A DNA stretch of 64,000 nucleotides from Stakelama marina (GTDB lineage: Bacteria; Pseudomonadota; Alphaproteobacteria; Sphingomonadales; Sphingomonadaceae): assembly GCF_018122655.1 (NCBI RefSeq), contig NZ_JAGRQC010000003.1, forward strand, positions 434,001-498,000. The letters run 5' to 3'. Below are positions 9,617 to 21,134 of the stretch, piece by piece. Below the pieces are notes generated by a model that saw only the letters and a list, made by a program, of their open reading frames with translations, made no database searches and was not told the DNA's origin. The translations under genes and the position numbers were made by a program. The first letter of the stretch is position 1, and the number at the start of each line of letters is the position of its first letter.

Positions 9617-9684
9617 CCGGCGGTGCCTATCGCGCGGATCAGATCATATCCTCATCTGCGAACGTCCAATCGAAGGTTAAGGCG

Positions 9685-10557
9685 ATGATTCTCGAAGAAA
9701 CCTATGCGCTGTCCGGCGGCGTCACGATCCCGAAGCTCGGCCTCGGAACGTGGATGATCGACGACGACAAAGCCGCACAGGCGGTGCGTGATGCCATCCG
9801 CATCGGTTACCGCCATGTCGACACGGCGCAGGCCTATGGCAACGAACGCGGCGTCGGCGAAGGTATTCGTGATTGCGGCGTTCCGCGCGACGAGCTGTTC
9901 GTCACCACCAAGCTTGACGCAGGGATCAAGTCGCTTTGCCAAGCGCGCGATGCGATCGATGGTTCGCTCAGGACGCTGGGACTGGACGTGATCGACATGA
10001 TGATCGTTCATAGTCCGCAACCATGGGACAAGTTCCGGAAGGGTGAGCACTTCTTCGAAGGCAATCTCGAAGCGTGGCGCGCGCTCGAGGAGGCGCTTCA
10101 GGCCGGCAAGCTCCGGGCCATCGGCGTTTCGAACTTCGAGCAGGTCGATCTCGACAATATCCTGGAGAACGGAAGCGTGAAGCCGGCGGTCAACCAGATC
10201 CTCGCGCATGTCACCAACACGCCTTTCAAGCTCATTGATTATACGAAGAGCAAGGATGTGCTGGTCGAGGCCTATTCGCCATTCGGTCATGGCGAGGTGC
10301 TGAACAATCAGGAGCTTGCCGCGATCGCCGGAAAATACGGCGTCAGCGTGCCTCAGCTCTGCATCCGCTATTGCCTGCAACTGGGGCTGCTTCCACTACC
10401 CAAGACCGCGTCGCCCGATCATATGCGCAGCAATGCGTCGGTCGATTTCGTGATCGACGAGGCCGATATGGAAGCGCTTAAGACCGCCACGCCTATCGAT
10501 AATTACGGCGAGGCCAGCGCATTCCCCGTTTACGGCGAGAACGCCCGCAGCGATTGA
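9685..10557 (+). CDS. Aldo-keto reductase (AKR5-like)
   Basis: A 290-residue NADPH-dependent aldo/keto reductase with an (alpha/beta)8 fold. The expected catalytic tetrad is visible as Asp46 (GYRHVDTAQAYGNE), Tyr51, Lys76 (VTTKLD) and His109 (MIVHSP). The C-terminal LPLPKTASPDHMRSN matches the cofactor-binding loop, where K and S/R contact the NADPH 2'-phosphate. I chose the ATG at 9685 because the protein begins at the usual family N-terminus; the longer frame overlaps the cupin gene. It follows the cupin by about 70 bp on the same strand and is probably co-transcribed and LysR-controlled. The substrate is unknown. Confidence 0.92.
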   Translation: MILEETYALSGGVTIPKLGLGTWMIDDDKAAQAVRDAIRIGYRHVDTAQAYGNERGVGEGIRDCGVPRDELFVTTKLDAGIKSLCQARDAIDGSLRTLGLDVIDMMIVHSPQPWDKFRKGEHFFEGNLEAWRALEEALQAGKLRAIGVSNFEQVDLDNILENGSVKPAVNQILAHVTNTPFKLIDYTKSKDVLVEAYSPFGHGEVLNNQELAAIAGKYGVSVPQLCIRYCLQLGLLPLPKTASPDHMRSNASVDFVIDEADMEALKTATPIDNYGEASAFPVYGENARSD

Positions 10558-10592
10558 TCGTCAAGCGCCAGCGACCGGTCTGGCCGATCGGC

Positions 10593-10632
10593 ATATTGAT
10601 CCCGTCGGACAACGGCCCGACGGGATCAATAT
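10593..10632. terminator. 16-bp perfect hairpin between convergent genes
   Basis: The arms 10593-10608 and 10617-10632 are perfectly complementary, with an 8-base loop. The hairpin lies between the AKR stop (10557, +) and the gyrB stop (10651, -). There is no T-tract on either side, so it would be a bidirectional terminator only if this host tolerates stems without U-runs, or it may protect 3' ends. Confidence 0.6.
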
Positions 10633-10650
10633 CGCGCGACGAACCTTGGC

Positions 10651-13598
<2,948 letters not shown>

Positions 13599-13620
13599 CC
13601 GGAAGGGCTGCAATGGGTGG

Positions 13621-13646
13621 TGACGGGCACACGGCGGCGCCCGTCA
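13621..13646. terminator. Hairpin between convergent cupin and helicase genes
   Basis: TGACGGGC (13621-13628) pairs perfectly with GCCCGTCA (13639-13646) across a 10-base loop. It lies between the cupin stop (13598, +) and the helicase stop (13659, -). There is no T-run; bidirectional termination is inferred from position. Confidence 0.45.
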
Positions 13647-13658
13647 GTCGATTCGCTC

Positions 13659-14984
13659 TCAGCCTTGCGACTTGCTACCGCGACGGCGCTGGCCGCCACC
13701 GGGGCGGCGCTTGCGCTGCGCGTTCGCGGGCTTCGCGTCGTGCGTCTTGCGCGGGCGGCGCGGACCGCGGTCCTGCCGAGGCTTGCGCGGGCGGTCGGGA
13801 CGCTCGGCGGGAACCGGGCCGACGCGCGTTTCCTTGATGCGTTCGGCCTCGGTGAGGAAATTGTCGGGCAGCGGTACGACCTCGACCTTCTGCCGCGTCA
13901 GCTTCTCGATGCCGCGCAGATAGGGGCGCTCATCCTCTGCGCAGAAGGCGAAGGCGATGCCGTCATTGCCCGCGCGCGCGGTGCGGCCGATGCGGTGGAC
14001 ATATTGTTCGGCGACGTTGGGCAGTTCGAAGTTGATGACATGGCTGACACCCGACACATCGATCCCGCGCGCGGCGATGTCGGTGGCGACGAGTAGCTTG
14101 ACCCGGCCCGACCGGAATGCGCCGAGCGCCTTTTCGCGCTGCGGCTGGCTCTTGTTGCCGTGGATCGCGACCGCTTCGATGCCGTTGCCGGCGAGCAGCT
14201 TCACGACTCGGTCGGCGCCGTGCTTGGTGCGGGTGAAGATCAGCGCGCGCTCGATCTCGTTATTTTCGAGGAACAGCGTGAGGAGCGCCTGCTTTTCCTT
14301 CTGGTTTACGAAGGTGACATATTGCTCGACGCGCTCGGCGGTCGAGGCGACGGGCGTGACCCTCACCTCGGTCGGATCGGTGAGGAACTGACCGGCGAGA
14401 TCGCGGATCGCCTTGGGCATCGTCGCCGAGAAGAACAGGCTCTGCCGGTCCTTGGGCAGCATCGGGATGATGCGCTTGAGCGCGTGAATGAAGCCAAGGT
14501 CGAGCATCTGGTCGGCCTCGTCGAGGACGAGGATCTCGACATCGGATAGCGCCAGGCACTTCTGGTCGATCAGGTCGAGCAGACGCCCCGGCGTGGCGAC
14601 GAGGATGTCGACGCCCGAGCCGAGGTCGCGGCGGTTGCGCGCGATCGGCACGCCGCCGAACACGGTTGCAACGCGCAGCTTGGTATAGCGGCCATATTCC
14701 TTGGCCGACTGCGCGATCTGGCTGGCGAGTTCGCGCGTCGGCGCGAGGATCAGCATGCGGCAGCGCATCGGCTTGACGCGCTCGTTCGCGGCGACGAGCC
14801 GCTGGATCGACGGCAGCATGAACGCTGCGGTCTTGCCGGTGCCGGTCTGCGCGATGCCGAGCAGGTCGTCGCCTTCGAGCAGCGCGGGAATCGACTGGGC
14901 CTGGATCGGCGTCGGCGTATCATAGCCCTTCTGGGCGAGCGCATCGACGAGCGACCGGTTGAGGCCGAGTTTGGAAAAAGACAT
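13659..14984 (-). CDS. DEAD-box ATP-dependent RNA helicase (RhlE-like)
   Basis: A 441-residue superfamily 2 RNA helicase. It has a Q motif (DTPTPIQAQSIPALLEG), Walker A AQTGTGKTAAF (about residue 48), and DEAD in LVLDEADQMLDLGF (about 153). SATMP and HRIGRTARAG complete the core. A lysine/arginine-rich tail of about 70 residues with RGPRRPRK-type repeats follows, as in RhlE or DbpA-type proteins that act on rRNA or mRNA decay. The start is the ATG at 14984. RhlE is the best subgroup guess; specific RNA targets are not deducible. Confidence 0.93.
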   Translation of the reverse strand: MSFSKLGLNRSLVDALAQKGYDTPTPIQAQSIPALLEGDDLLGIAQTGTGKTAAFMLPSIQRLVAANERVKPMRCRMLILAPTRELASQIAQSAKEYGRYTKLRVATVFGGVPIARNRRDLGSGVDILVATPGRLLDLIDQKCLALSDVEILVLDEADQMLDLGFIHALKRIIPMLPKDRQSLFFSATMPKAIRDLAGQFLTDPTEVRVTPVASTAERVEQYVTFVNQKEKQALLTLFLENNEIERALIFTRTKHGADRVVKLLAGNGIEAVAIHGNKSQPQREKALGAFRSGRVKLLVATDIAARGIDVSGVSHVINFELPNVAEQYVHRIGRTARAGNDGIAFAFCAEDERPYLRGIEKLTRQKVEVVPLPDNFLTEAERIKETRVGPVPAERPDRPRKPRQDRGPRRPRKTHDAKPANAQRKRRPGGGQRRRGSKSQG

Positions 14985-15307
14985 GAATTTCCTGAAATGG
15001 TCAGCAGCGCCAGGCGCATCTCTGGCGCATGGCGGGCGGGGAAGAATGGCACCCCGCGTGATTTGGGAAGCTTGAGCTAATAGACGACGCGGAGCCTAGG
15101 TCCGGGGACCCGATCACGCTGCATGACACGTCGCTTGGACCGCCAGATGGTCGTGTTGCGGTGCAATGTCAAGAAATTGCGTGCGATTGCGACAATCGTC
15201 ATGCCGGACTTGATCCGGCATCCATCGACCGGCTGCATGAGCATGGGCTAATGTTTCGTGCTGGCCCACGGATCAAGTCCGGGGTGGCGAAGACATTTAT
15301 CGGGACG
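14985..15307. other. Intergenic region with inverted repeat, no gene
   Basis: This 323-bp stretch separates the helicase start from the recF stop. No credible open frame is seen. The left part presumably holds the helicase promoter and a long leader. The right half holds the inverted repeat described at 15204-15282. Confidence 0.7.
15204..15282. repeat. Inverted repeat pair of REP type
   Basis: CCGGACTTGATCCG (15204-15217) and CGGATCAAGTCCGG (15269-15282) are perfect 14-bp inverted copies about 51 bp apart. The surrounding ATGCCGGACTTGATCCGGCAT is itself partly palindromic. This motif is reminiscent of short dispersed repeats common in intergenic regions of sphingomonad-type genomes. It lies just downstream of recF. 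Confidence 0.6.
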
Positions 15308-16375
15308 TTATCCGTCGATCGAACCATTGGTCAGCGAATACCGGCTCGCATCGGGCGGGAGTCCGTCGAACAGGCCGGCCTCGGTGCCCGTCATCCAGAC
15401 CTGCCCGCGTCCCGCCAGCCGGTCGAACAGCGCGCGGCGGCGGAGGGGGTCGAGATGCGCGGCGACCTCGTCGAGCAGCAGGATCGGATTGCGGCCGACT
15501 CGGTCCGCGACGAGTTCGGCATGCTCGAGCACGATGCCGAGGAGCAGCGCCTTCTGCTCGCCGGTCGAACATAGCGCTGCCGGCTGGTCCTTGCCGAGAT
15601 GCGTCACGGCGAGGTCGGTGCGGTGCGGGCCGGTGAGCGTGCGCCCGGCGGCGGCGTCGCGCGCGCGCCCGGCGGCGAGATCGCGCGCGAGCATGTCGCC
15701 TTCGCCGCTCCAGCCTTCGAGCGACAGGCCGGCGCGCGCGAACGGCCCCTCGGGCTGCTCGGCCAGCCGCTCCGCCAGCGCGGTCACCGCGTCGCGGCGG
15801 GCGGTGTCGATCGCGGCGCCGTGTTCGGCCATCTGCGTCTCGATCGCAGTCAGCCATTCGGGATCGGCGGGTGCGTTGTCTGATAGCAGCCGGTTGCGCG
15901 CGCGCATCGCGGCTTCGTAGCGGCTCGAATGCTGCGCATGGCCGGGGACCAGCGCGAGCGTCAGGCGGTCGAGGAAGCGGCGGCGTTCGCCCGCGGCCTC
16001 GACGAAGATGCGGTCCATCGCCGGGGTCAGCCACAACACCGTCAGCCAGTCGGAAAGCTGCGTGGCGGGGGCGCCGGCTCCGTTGACGCGAACCAGCCGC
16101 CGGTCGGGCGCGTCGGGGCGCGTGCCGGTGCCGATCTCGACTTCGCCCTCCAGCCGCGCGGCCACGCCGAAGGCACCGTTGCCACCCTGACGCGCCATCG
16201 CGGAAAGCTGTGCGCGGCGGAGACCGCGTCCCGGCGCGAGCAGCGATACCGCCTCGAGGATATTGGTCTTGCCCGCGCCATTCTCGCCGGTGAGGACGAC
16301 GAAGCCCGGACCGGGGGTGAGCACGGCGTCGGCGTGGTTGCGAAAATCGCTGAGGGAGAGGCGCGCGATTGCCAT
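15308..16375 (-). CDS. recF: DNA replication/repair protein RecF
   Basis: A 355-residue SMC-like ATPase that helps load RecA at gaps (RecFOR pathway). The N-terminus matches the family: [15 protein letters not shown], with Walker [20 protein letters not shown] (about residues 28-46). The signature region is [13 protein letters not shown], and Walker B lies in [13 protein letters not shown]. The ATG at 16375 gives the canonical N-terminus. It sits between gyrB and dnaN on the same strand, the ancestral order, but with other genes inserted. Confidence 0.95.
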   Translation of the reverse strand: MAIARLSLSDFRNHADAVLTPGPGFVVLTGENGAGKTNILEAVSLLAPGRGLRRAQLSAMARQGGNGAFGVAARLEGEVEIGTGTRPDAPDRRLVRVNGAGAPATQLSDWLTVLWLTPAMDRIFVEAAGERRRFLDRLTLALVPGHAQHSSRYEAAMRARNRLLSDNAPADPEWLTAIETQMAEHGAAIDTARRDAVTALAERLAEQPEGPFARAGLSLEGWSGEGDMLARDLAAGRARDAAAGRTLTGPHRTDLAVTHLGKDQPAALCSTGEQKALLLGIVLEHAELVADRVGRNPILLLDEVAAHLDPLRRRALFDRLAGRGQVWMTGTEAGLFDGLPPDASRYSLTNGSIDG

Positions 16376-16408
16376 GTCCTGTCCCTAGCGGCTAGGACGG
16401 TGGCTGCA

Positions 16409-16753
16409 ATGCGTAGCAAACTGATACCCTTGGCACTGGCGGTCGCCGCGCTTGGCGCCTGTCACCAGAAAACCCCGCAGGAAAAGCAGGCCGACCAGAT
16501 CGTCGATGCTGCCGATGCGAAGGCCGATTCGATCGAGGCGGCAGCCGATAACAAGGCTTCCGATCTGGAGGCGCAGGCCGAGCAGATGAAGCAGCAGGCC
16601 GGGCAGGCGGGCACGTTCGAGGGGCGCCGGATGCGGCTTCAGGCCGAATCGCTCAAGGAACAGGCCAAGGTCTTCCGCCAGGAAGGCAAGGCGAAGGCCA
16701 AGGCGGTGCGCGACGAGGGCCAGGCCAAGGCGAGCGCGCTGCTGGCGCAGTAA
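16409..16753 (+). CDS. Small coiled-coil lipoprotein
   Basis: A 114-residue protein with a lipoprotein signal peptide (MRSKLIPLALAVAALGAC, lipobox LGAC). The rest is alanine-, lysine-, glutamate- and glutamine-rich heptad-like sequence with no aromatic core, so a long helix or coiled coil is expected. I do not recognise a functional family. It is divergent from recF. An envelope-spacing or stress-lipoprotein role would be speculation. Confidence 0.75.
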   Translation: MRSKLIPLALAVAALGACHQKTPQEKQADQIVDAADAKADSIEAAADNKASDLEAQAEQMKQQAGQAGTFEGRRMRLQAESLKEQAKVFRQEGKAKAKAVRDEGQAKASALLAQ

Positions 16754-16967
16754 CGGGCTTGGCTTCACATAATTCGCGCTGATTCTTTGCGAAAGTTGCG
16801 TGCGACAGTAATTTGATGTCGGGGCGCGTTGGCGGTGATTTCGACCGTTCAAAGAGCGCGCCGGAACAGCGGTAACGCGCAGTCGAGCAGGCGAAATCCT
16901 ACATTGCAAGGAGGATGGCGGTGCGGATGCGAATCGGTATGCGCGGGGGCCGCTTGTTGCGCAGTAG

Positions 16968-16988
16968 ATGCTGAAACGCGTTCAGCAT
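16968..16988. repeat. Dispersed palindromic repeat, copy 1
   Basis: ATGCTGAA-ACGCG-TTCAGCAT has perfect 8-bp arms and is followed by GACGG. A near-identical copy (one changed base in 21) is at 45681-45701. It lies between the lipoprotein and coq4 genes. Confidence 0.7.
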
Positions 16989-16990
16989 GA

Positions 16991-17012
16991 CGGCGGGGAT
17001 GCCCCCCCGCCG
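16991..17012 (-). terminator. GC hairpin just past coq4
   Basis: CGGCGGGG (16991-16998) pairs with CCCCGCCG (17005-17012). It begins 4 bases downstream of the coq4 stop on the minus strand and is followed by the palindromic repeat. There is no T-tract. A terminator or transcript-end stabiliser is inferred. Confidence 0.4.
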
Positions 17013-17015
17013 GCG

Positions 17016-17798
17016 CTAGATGCCTTTCAGTCCCTGTTCGGCGAGGCGTTGCTGGGCCGCGCGATATTTGACCGGCTCTGCGATGTTCAGGCGCTTGCGT
17101 GCCGCCTCGAGCGGCTCGAACATCAGCTTTTCATAATCCTCGCCCGATAGCCACTTGGCCTGCTTGCCGTGGCGATAGCCTTCGAGCACGGCGGCGGCGA
17201 ATTTGCGCTCGCCGGTTTCGCGCAGGCTCTTGAGCGCGGCGCCGCCGGCGATGAACGCCCAGCCGAGCCCGCGCGTCTGCGCGAAGGAAAAGGCGACGAG
17301 GCACGCCTCGCCTAGATGTTCCTCGGCAGTATAGCCGGTCAGGATGTGCCAGATATCGTGGATGTCGCGTTCGCGCCGCCCGTACCAGGCATAGGGATGC
17401 TTGAGTTCGCGCCAGCCGCTATTGTCGGCATAGCTGATATCGGCGAGCCCCTGCGCCGAGAAACCGGTCTTGTCGAGAAAGGCGCGGTAGTGCGCGCCGA
17501 CCGATCCTTGGGGCATCGAATCGAGCCAGGCGCGGTCACTGAAACGCTCCGACAGTTCGACGCGCGCATAGGCGAGTTCGCCGCCGCCGGGACGATCGAG
17601 CAGCTTGCGATAATTTTTCTGCGACGTGTCGCCGTTGAGCGCACGCATGATGCGGAACACCTGCACCGTGTCGTCGCCGTTGCGCAGCAGTTTCCTGAGC
17701 GCGCGCCACGCCGAAGCCCAGTCGCGCTTCGTCTGGATCGCGGGGCTTTCCTCGGGCGTGTCCTGCGCGGTGTGCGGTGCGTCGATTACCGTTGCCAT
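17016..17798 (-). CDS. Coq4-family protein (ubiquinone biosynthesis-like)
   Basis: A 260-residue Coq4-domain protein. The metal-site signature HDIWHILTGY (about residue 147) is followed by acidic residues, including EEHLGE, close to the HDxxHx(11-12)E pattern of Coq4. Yeast Coq4 is needed for ubiquinone assembly, and bacterial homologues are common in sphingomonads, but their exact role is not settled. I chose the ATG at 17796-17798 because GGAAAAGG lies just upstream. The alternative ATG at 17808-17810 lies inside a perfect palindrome and has no binding site. The palindrome suggests control by a TetR-type repressor encoded elsewhere. Confidence 0.85.
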   Translation of the reverse strand: MATVIDAPHTAQDTPEESPAIQTKRDWASAWRALRKLLRNGDDTVQVFRIMRALNGDTSQKNYRKLLDRPGGGELAYARVELSERFSDRAWLDSMPQGSVGAHYRAFLDKTGFSAQGLADISYADNSGWRELKHPYAWYGRRERDIHDIWHILTGYTAEEHLGEACLVAFSFAQTRGLGWAFIAGGAALKSLRETGERKFAAAVLEGYRHGKQAKWLSGEDYEKLMFEPLEAARKRLNIAEPVKYRAAQQRLAEQGLKGI

Positions 17799-17806
17799 GG
17801 CCTTTT

Positions 17807-17832
17807 CCATACTGACAATGGTGTCAGTATGG
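17807..17832. promoter_or_regulatory. Perfect 11-bp-arm palindrome, likely TetR-type operator
   Basis: CCATACTGACA (17807-17817), ATGG spacer, TGTCAGTATGG (17822-17832). The arms are perfect inverted copies. It sits immediately upstream of the coq4 ribosome binding site, in the 70-bp gap to dnaN. The size and symmetry fit TetR-family operators, and no such regulator gene is in the window. Confidence 0.65.
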
Positions 17833-17868
17833 TGGCGCGGGCTTTCAAAATCAATAACCGCCCGCGCG

Positions 17869-18978
17869 TCAGACGCGCATCGGCATCAGGACGTAGAGCG
17901 CGGGCGACTTTTCATTCTCGCGGATCAGCGTCGGGGCCGATGCGTCGGCGAGATGCACCTCCACCGTATCGCCTTCGATCTGGCCGAGAATGTCGAGCAG
18001 ATAGCGGCTGTTGAAGCCGATTTCGAACGGCAGCGCGGTATATTCGCCGGGCACTTCCTCGGCCGCCGCGCCGTTTTCGGGGCTCGTCACCGAGAGCGTG
18101 ATCTTGTCACGGTCGAGCGCCATCTTGACCGCGCGGGTCTTTTCGGTGGCGATCGTCGAGACGCGGTCGACGCCCTGCATGAACGCGCGCGGGTCGATCT
18201 TGAGCAGCTTGTCGTTCCCGGTCGGAATGACGCGGGTGTAATCGGGGAAGGTGCCGTCGATCAGCTTCGAGGTCAGGATCGCCTGGCCGAGGTCGAAGCG
18301 GATCTTCGAACCCGACAGCGACACGCCGACCGATCCGTCGACCTCGTCGAGCAGCTTGCGAAGTTCGGCGACGCATTTGCGCGGGACGATCACGTCGGGC
18401 ATCTGCTCCGCGCCGTCGGGCCGCGGCACGGTGACGCGGGCGAGGCGGTGGCCATCGGTCGCCGCCGCTTTCAGCACCGGCTGGTCGTCGTCGGAGACGT
18501 GCAGGAAGATGCCGTTCAGATAATAGCGCGTCTCTTCGGTCGAGATCGCGAAGCGCGTCGAATCGATGATCTGCTTCAGCGTTTCGGCGGGCAGTTCGAA
18601 GGTGGTCGGCAGATCGCCCTCTGCAATGACCGGGAAATCGTCGCGCGGCAGCGTCGGCAACGACGACGAATAGCGTCCGGCGGTGATCTGAAGCTTGCCC
18701 TCTGCCGCCGACAGTTCGACCTGAGCCCCTTCGGGAAGCTTGCGGGCGATATCGAACAGCGTGTGGGCGGATACCGTGGTCGAACCCGGCTGGTCGATCG
18801 CGGCGGGAACGGTTTCGTCGATCTGCAGGTCGAGATCGGTCGCCATGAGGCGAATCGACGCGTCCGACGCCTCGATCAGCACGTTCGACAGGATGGGGAT
18901 GGTGTTGCGCCGCTCGACCACGGACTGAACATGGCTCAGCCCCTTGAGCAAAGTTGCGCGTTCGATCGTCGCCTTCAT
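17869..18978 (-). CDS. dnaN: DNA polymerase III beta clamp
   Basis: A 369-residue sliding clamp. The N-terminal domain has KATIERATLLKGLSHVQSVV and RRNTIPILSNVLIEA, then TDLDLQIDETV. The middle domain has STRFAISTEETRYYLNGIF, and the C-terminal VLMPMRV is the usual ending. I chose the ATG at 18976-18978, since the only longer start is a TTG two codons upstream. It lies on the same strand as recF and gyrB, preserving the dnaN-recF-gyrB order. The promoter lies in 18979-19070. Confidence 0.97.
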   Translation of the reverse strand: MKATIERATLLKGLSHVQSVVERRNTIPILSNVLIEASDASIRLMATDLDLQIDETVPAAIDQPGSTTVSAHTLFDIARKLPEGAQVELSAAEGKLQITAGRYSSSLPTLPRDDFPVIAEGDLPTTFELPAETLKQIIDSTRFAISTEETRYYLNGIFLHVSDDDQPVLKAAATDGHRLARVTVPRPDGAEQMPDVIVPRKCVAELRKLLDEVDGSVGVSLSGSKIRFDLGQAILTSKLIDGTFPDYTRVIPTGNDKLLKIDPRAFMQGVDRVSTIATEKTRAVKMALDRDKITLSVTSPENGAAAEEVPGEYTALPFEIGFNSRYLLDILGQIEGDTVEVHLADASAPTLIRENEKSPALYVLMPMRV

Positions 18979-19070
18979 CGTCAAACTACCCCCGGGCGGC
19001 CCCGCCCAATCGCATTATGGCCCTGACAGATTCGTATAGAGCCGAATTCCTTTAGCGCATCTCTAACGCG

Positions 19071-19103
19071 AAAAAGGGCCGGAGCAAGCGGCTCCGACCC
19101 TTT
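19071..19103 (-). terminator. Rho-independent terminator of the OMP gene
   Basis: Read on the minus strand: AAAGGG, two unpaired bases, GGAGC, a 5-6-base loop, GCTCC, then CCCTTTTT. A GC-rich stem followed by a T5 run lies 33 bp past the OMP stop. This is the clearest classical terminator in the window. Confidence 0.8.
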
Positions 19104-19135
19104 CCGTTCAGATTCTGAACGCCGATACGCTGCGA

Positions 19136-19789
19136 TCAGAAGCGGAAGCCGACGCCGGCGACGACCTGATGCCGGTCGGTGTCGACGCTGAAATTGTTGG
19201 TATTGGTGCCGTCATTATATTCCAGACGGGCATCGCCATAGTTCGAATAGCGATATTCGATCTTGGCATAGGCGTTGGTGCCGATGGCGTGTTCGACGCC
19301 CGCACCGACGCGATAGCCGTCGAGATTGAAATGCTCGTCATTGACGCGCTGGTTGTTGTCCGTCGTCAGGTCGAGACGGGCATTGGTGTAGCCGCCCTTG
19401 GCATAGATCATCGTGCGCGGGCTGACGAGATAGCCGGCGCGGACGCCCGCATACAGGTCGCGGCCCGCCTGGACGTTGCCATAACCGAACTGGGCATTGC
19501 CGTCATAGGGATCGGTGTTCGCGGTCGAATCCGAAACCTCGCCTTCCAGGCCGACAATGGCGCGCGGACCGACGGCGACGTCATAGCCACCCTCGACACC
19601 ATATTGGAACCCGTCCGACGTCTGATCGACGCCCGGCATATCCTGCGTGCTGCCGGGGCGCAGCGCGTCATAGCCGGCGATAACGCCGACATGCGGTCCG
19701 GTGAAGGTCGGGCTGGCGGTCTGCGCCACCGCGGGCGCGGCGGCAAAAGCGGAAGAACCGATCAGTGCGGCCATCAAAGCGTAACGCAT
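19136..19789 (-). CDS. Outer-membrane beta-barrel protein
   Basis: A 217-residue porin-like 8-strand barrel of the OmpA-N/Omp25-like type. The signal peptide is MRYALMAALIGSSAFAAAPA, with cleavage near VAQTA. The mature protein has alternating hydrophobic strands (HVGVIAGYD, QYGVEGGYD, AGVRAGY, AYAKIEYRYSNYG) and ends in the aromatic C-terminal signature VVAGVGFRF needed for BamA insertion. AGGAG precedes the ATG at 19787-19789; longer frames upstream lack coding character. It is a single gene with its own terminator and is likely abundant. The exact role is unknown. Confidence 0.88.
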   Translation of the reverse strand: MRYALMAALIGSSAFAAAPAVAQTASPTFTGPHVGVIAGYDALRPGSTQDMPGVDQTSDGFQYGVEGGYDVAVGPRAIVGLEGEVSDSTANTDPYDGNAQFGYGNVQAGRDLYAGVRAGYLVSPRTMIYAKGGYTNARLDLTTDNNQRVNDEHFNLDGYRVGAGVEHAIGTNAYAKIEYRYSNYGDARLEYNDGTNTNNFSVDTDRHQVVAGVGFRF

Positions 19790-19928
19790 ACTAAACTCCT
19801 TGACTTCGTTACTACCCGTCATTGCGGGTGGACGGCGAAAATGCGGCTCCCCCGCGAGAGGTTGCATGAACGCCAGATAAACGCGGATTTCCGTTGCTTT
19901 TGCGCCACAGGGGCTTGAAAACGGGAGG

Positions 19929-20573
19929 ATGACGAACAAGGCGCAGCGGCAGGGCCGGGACTTCATCGCACGGCACGGCGAAACGGTGTTCAACGCCGCC
20001 GGACGGTTGCAGGGCGACCATGCGCACACTCCGCTGACGCGCGCCGGTTTTGCCCAGGCCGAAGAGATGGGGGCGGCGCTTCGCGAAATTCTGGGGACCG
20101 GACCTGCGCTCACTTTATGGGCGTCGCCGACGGGGCGTGCGTTGCAGACGCTGGCGGTGATCGCCGAACATCTCGAACTCGACTGGCACGATGCACGGAC
20201 CGACGAACGGCTGGTCGAAATCGGCATGGGGGACTGGGGCGGACGCTATTATGCGGAGGTGACCGCGGAGGTCGGCCCGATCATCGACCCGGCGACCGGG
20301 TTGCTCGTCTGCGCACCGGGGGGCGAGCGATATCACCAGATCGCGGGGCGCGTGTCGGGCTGGCTCGCCGACACCGACGCCGATCGGGGCGACCGGCTGG
20401 TCATCATGCACGGCATTTCCAGCCGCGTGCTGCGCGGCGTGATGACGGGGTGCGACGTGCATCCCGAATTCGAGGCGCCGGTCGCAGCGGGGCTGCCGCA
20501 AGGATCGGTGGTGATGGTCGAAAACGGTGCCGAATCCGTCGTTCACCATGGCACGGGGCGCGCACCGGCATGA
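19929..20573 (+). CDS. Histidine phosphatase family protein
   Basis: A 214-residue phosphoglycerate-mutase-like phosphatase. The catalytic motif RHGET is at residues 15-19, followed by PLTRAGFAQAEEMG. ASPTGRALQTLAV supplies the second arginine region and MHGISSRVLRG the second histidine. The enzymes use a phosphohistidine intermediate; substrates vary widely and cannot be told here. The stop TGA overlaps the ATG of the next gene as ATGA, so the two are probably translated together. Confidence 0.9.
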   Translation: MTNKAQRQGRDFIARHGETVFNAAGRLQGDHAHTPLTRAGFAQAEEMGAALREILGTGPALTLWASPTGRALQTLAVIAEHLELDWHDARTDERLVEIGMGDWGGRYYAEVTAEVGPIIDPATGLLVCAPGGERYHQIAGRVSGWLADTDADRGDRLVIMHGISSRVLRGVMTGCDVHPEFEAPVAAGLPQGSVVMVENGAESVVHHGTGRAPA

Positions 20574-21070
20574 CCCGCAGGCTGTTGCTGGCAGCGCTGT
20601 CGGTCGCGGTGGCAGGTCCCGCGACGGCTGCCGATTCGCTCGGCATATTCGAAAGCTGGGGTGCGTTTCGCGACGATTCGCCGCGCCATTGCTACGCCAT
20701 CGCGCAGCCGGTGCGCCCGATCAGCGCCCGGCGAGCCGGAGCGTTTGCCAGCATCGCGACCTGGCCGGGGCAGGGCATTCGCGACCAGATCAACGTCCAT
20801 CTCAGCCGCAACCGCAATCCCGATGCGAAGGTCACGTTGTCGGTCGGCGAACGCCGGTTCGAACTGATCGCGGGCGACCGCGATGCCTGGGCGCCCGATG
20901 CCGAGACCGACCGCGCGATCGTCGGCGCGATGCGATCGGGCCGCAGCATGAGCGTGGAGAGCGTGTCGCGCAGCGGCCGGCCCTTCGCCGACATCTACCT
21001 GCTGAAAGGCGCCGCGACGGCGATCGACGCCGCCGCGGTCGGCTGCCTTGCCCGCGCGCCCGGCCGATAG
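20570..21070 (+). CDS. Exported conserved protein, possibly IalB-like
   Basis: A 166-residue protein with a signal peptide ([20 protein letters not shown], cleavage near AADS). The mature part begins [12 protein letters not shown] and [12 protein letters not shown], which resembles the tryptophan/cysteine start of invasion-associated locus B-type domains, but I am not sure of the family. The ATGA overlap with the upstream phosphatase and the short distance to rlmN suggest one transcript. Function unknown. Confidence 0.72.
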   Translation: MTRRLLLAALSVAVAGPATAADSLGIFESWGAFRDDSPRHCYAIAQPVRPISARRAGAFASIATWPGQGIRDQINVHLSRNRNPDAKVTLSVGERRFELIAGDRDAWAPDAETDRAIVGAMRSGRSMSVESVSRSGRPFADIYLLKGAATAIDAAAVGCLARAPGR

Positions 21071-21134
21071 CGGCGCGAACGTCCGGATCGCGCTGGAACT
21101 GGCATTGCCGCACAGAATCGACTATGTGCGCGCC

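Noticed and set aside
14985-15307. Replication origin near recF/gyrB
   Set aside because: No cluster of DnaA boxes (TTATCCACA-like) or AT-rich unwinding region was seen.
17807-17810. ATG at 17808 as the coq4 start
   Set aside because: It lies inside the palindrome and lacks a ribosome binding site, while GGAAAAGG serves the ATG at 17796-17798.
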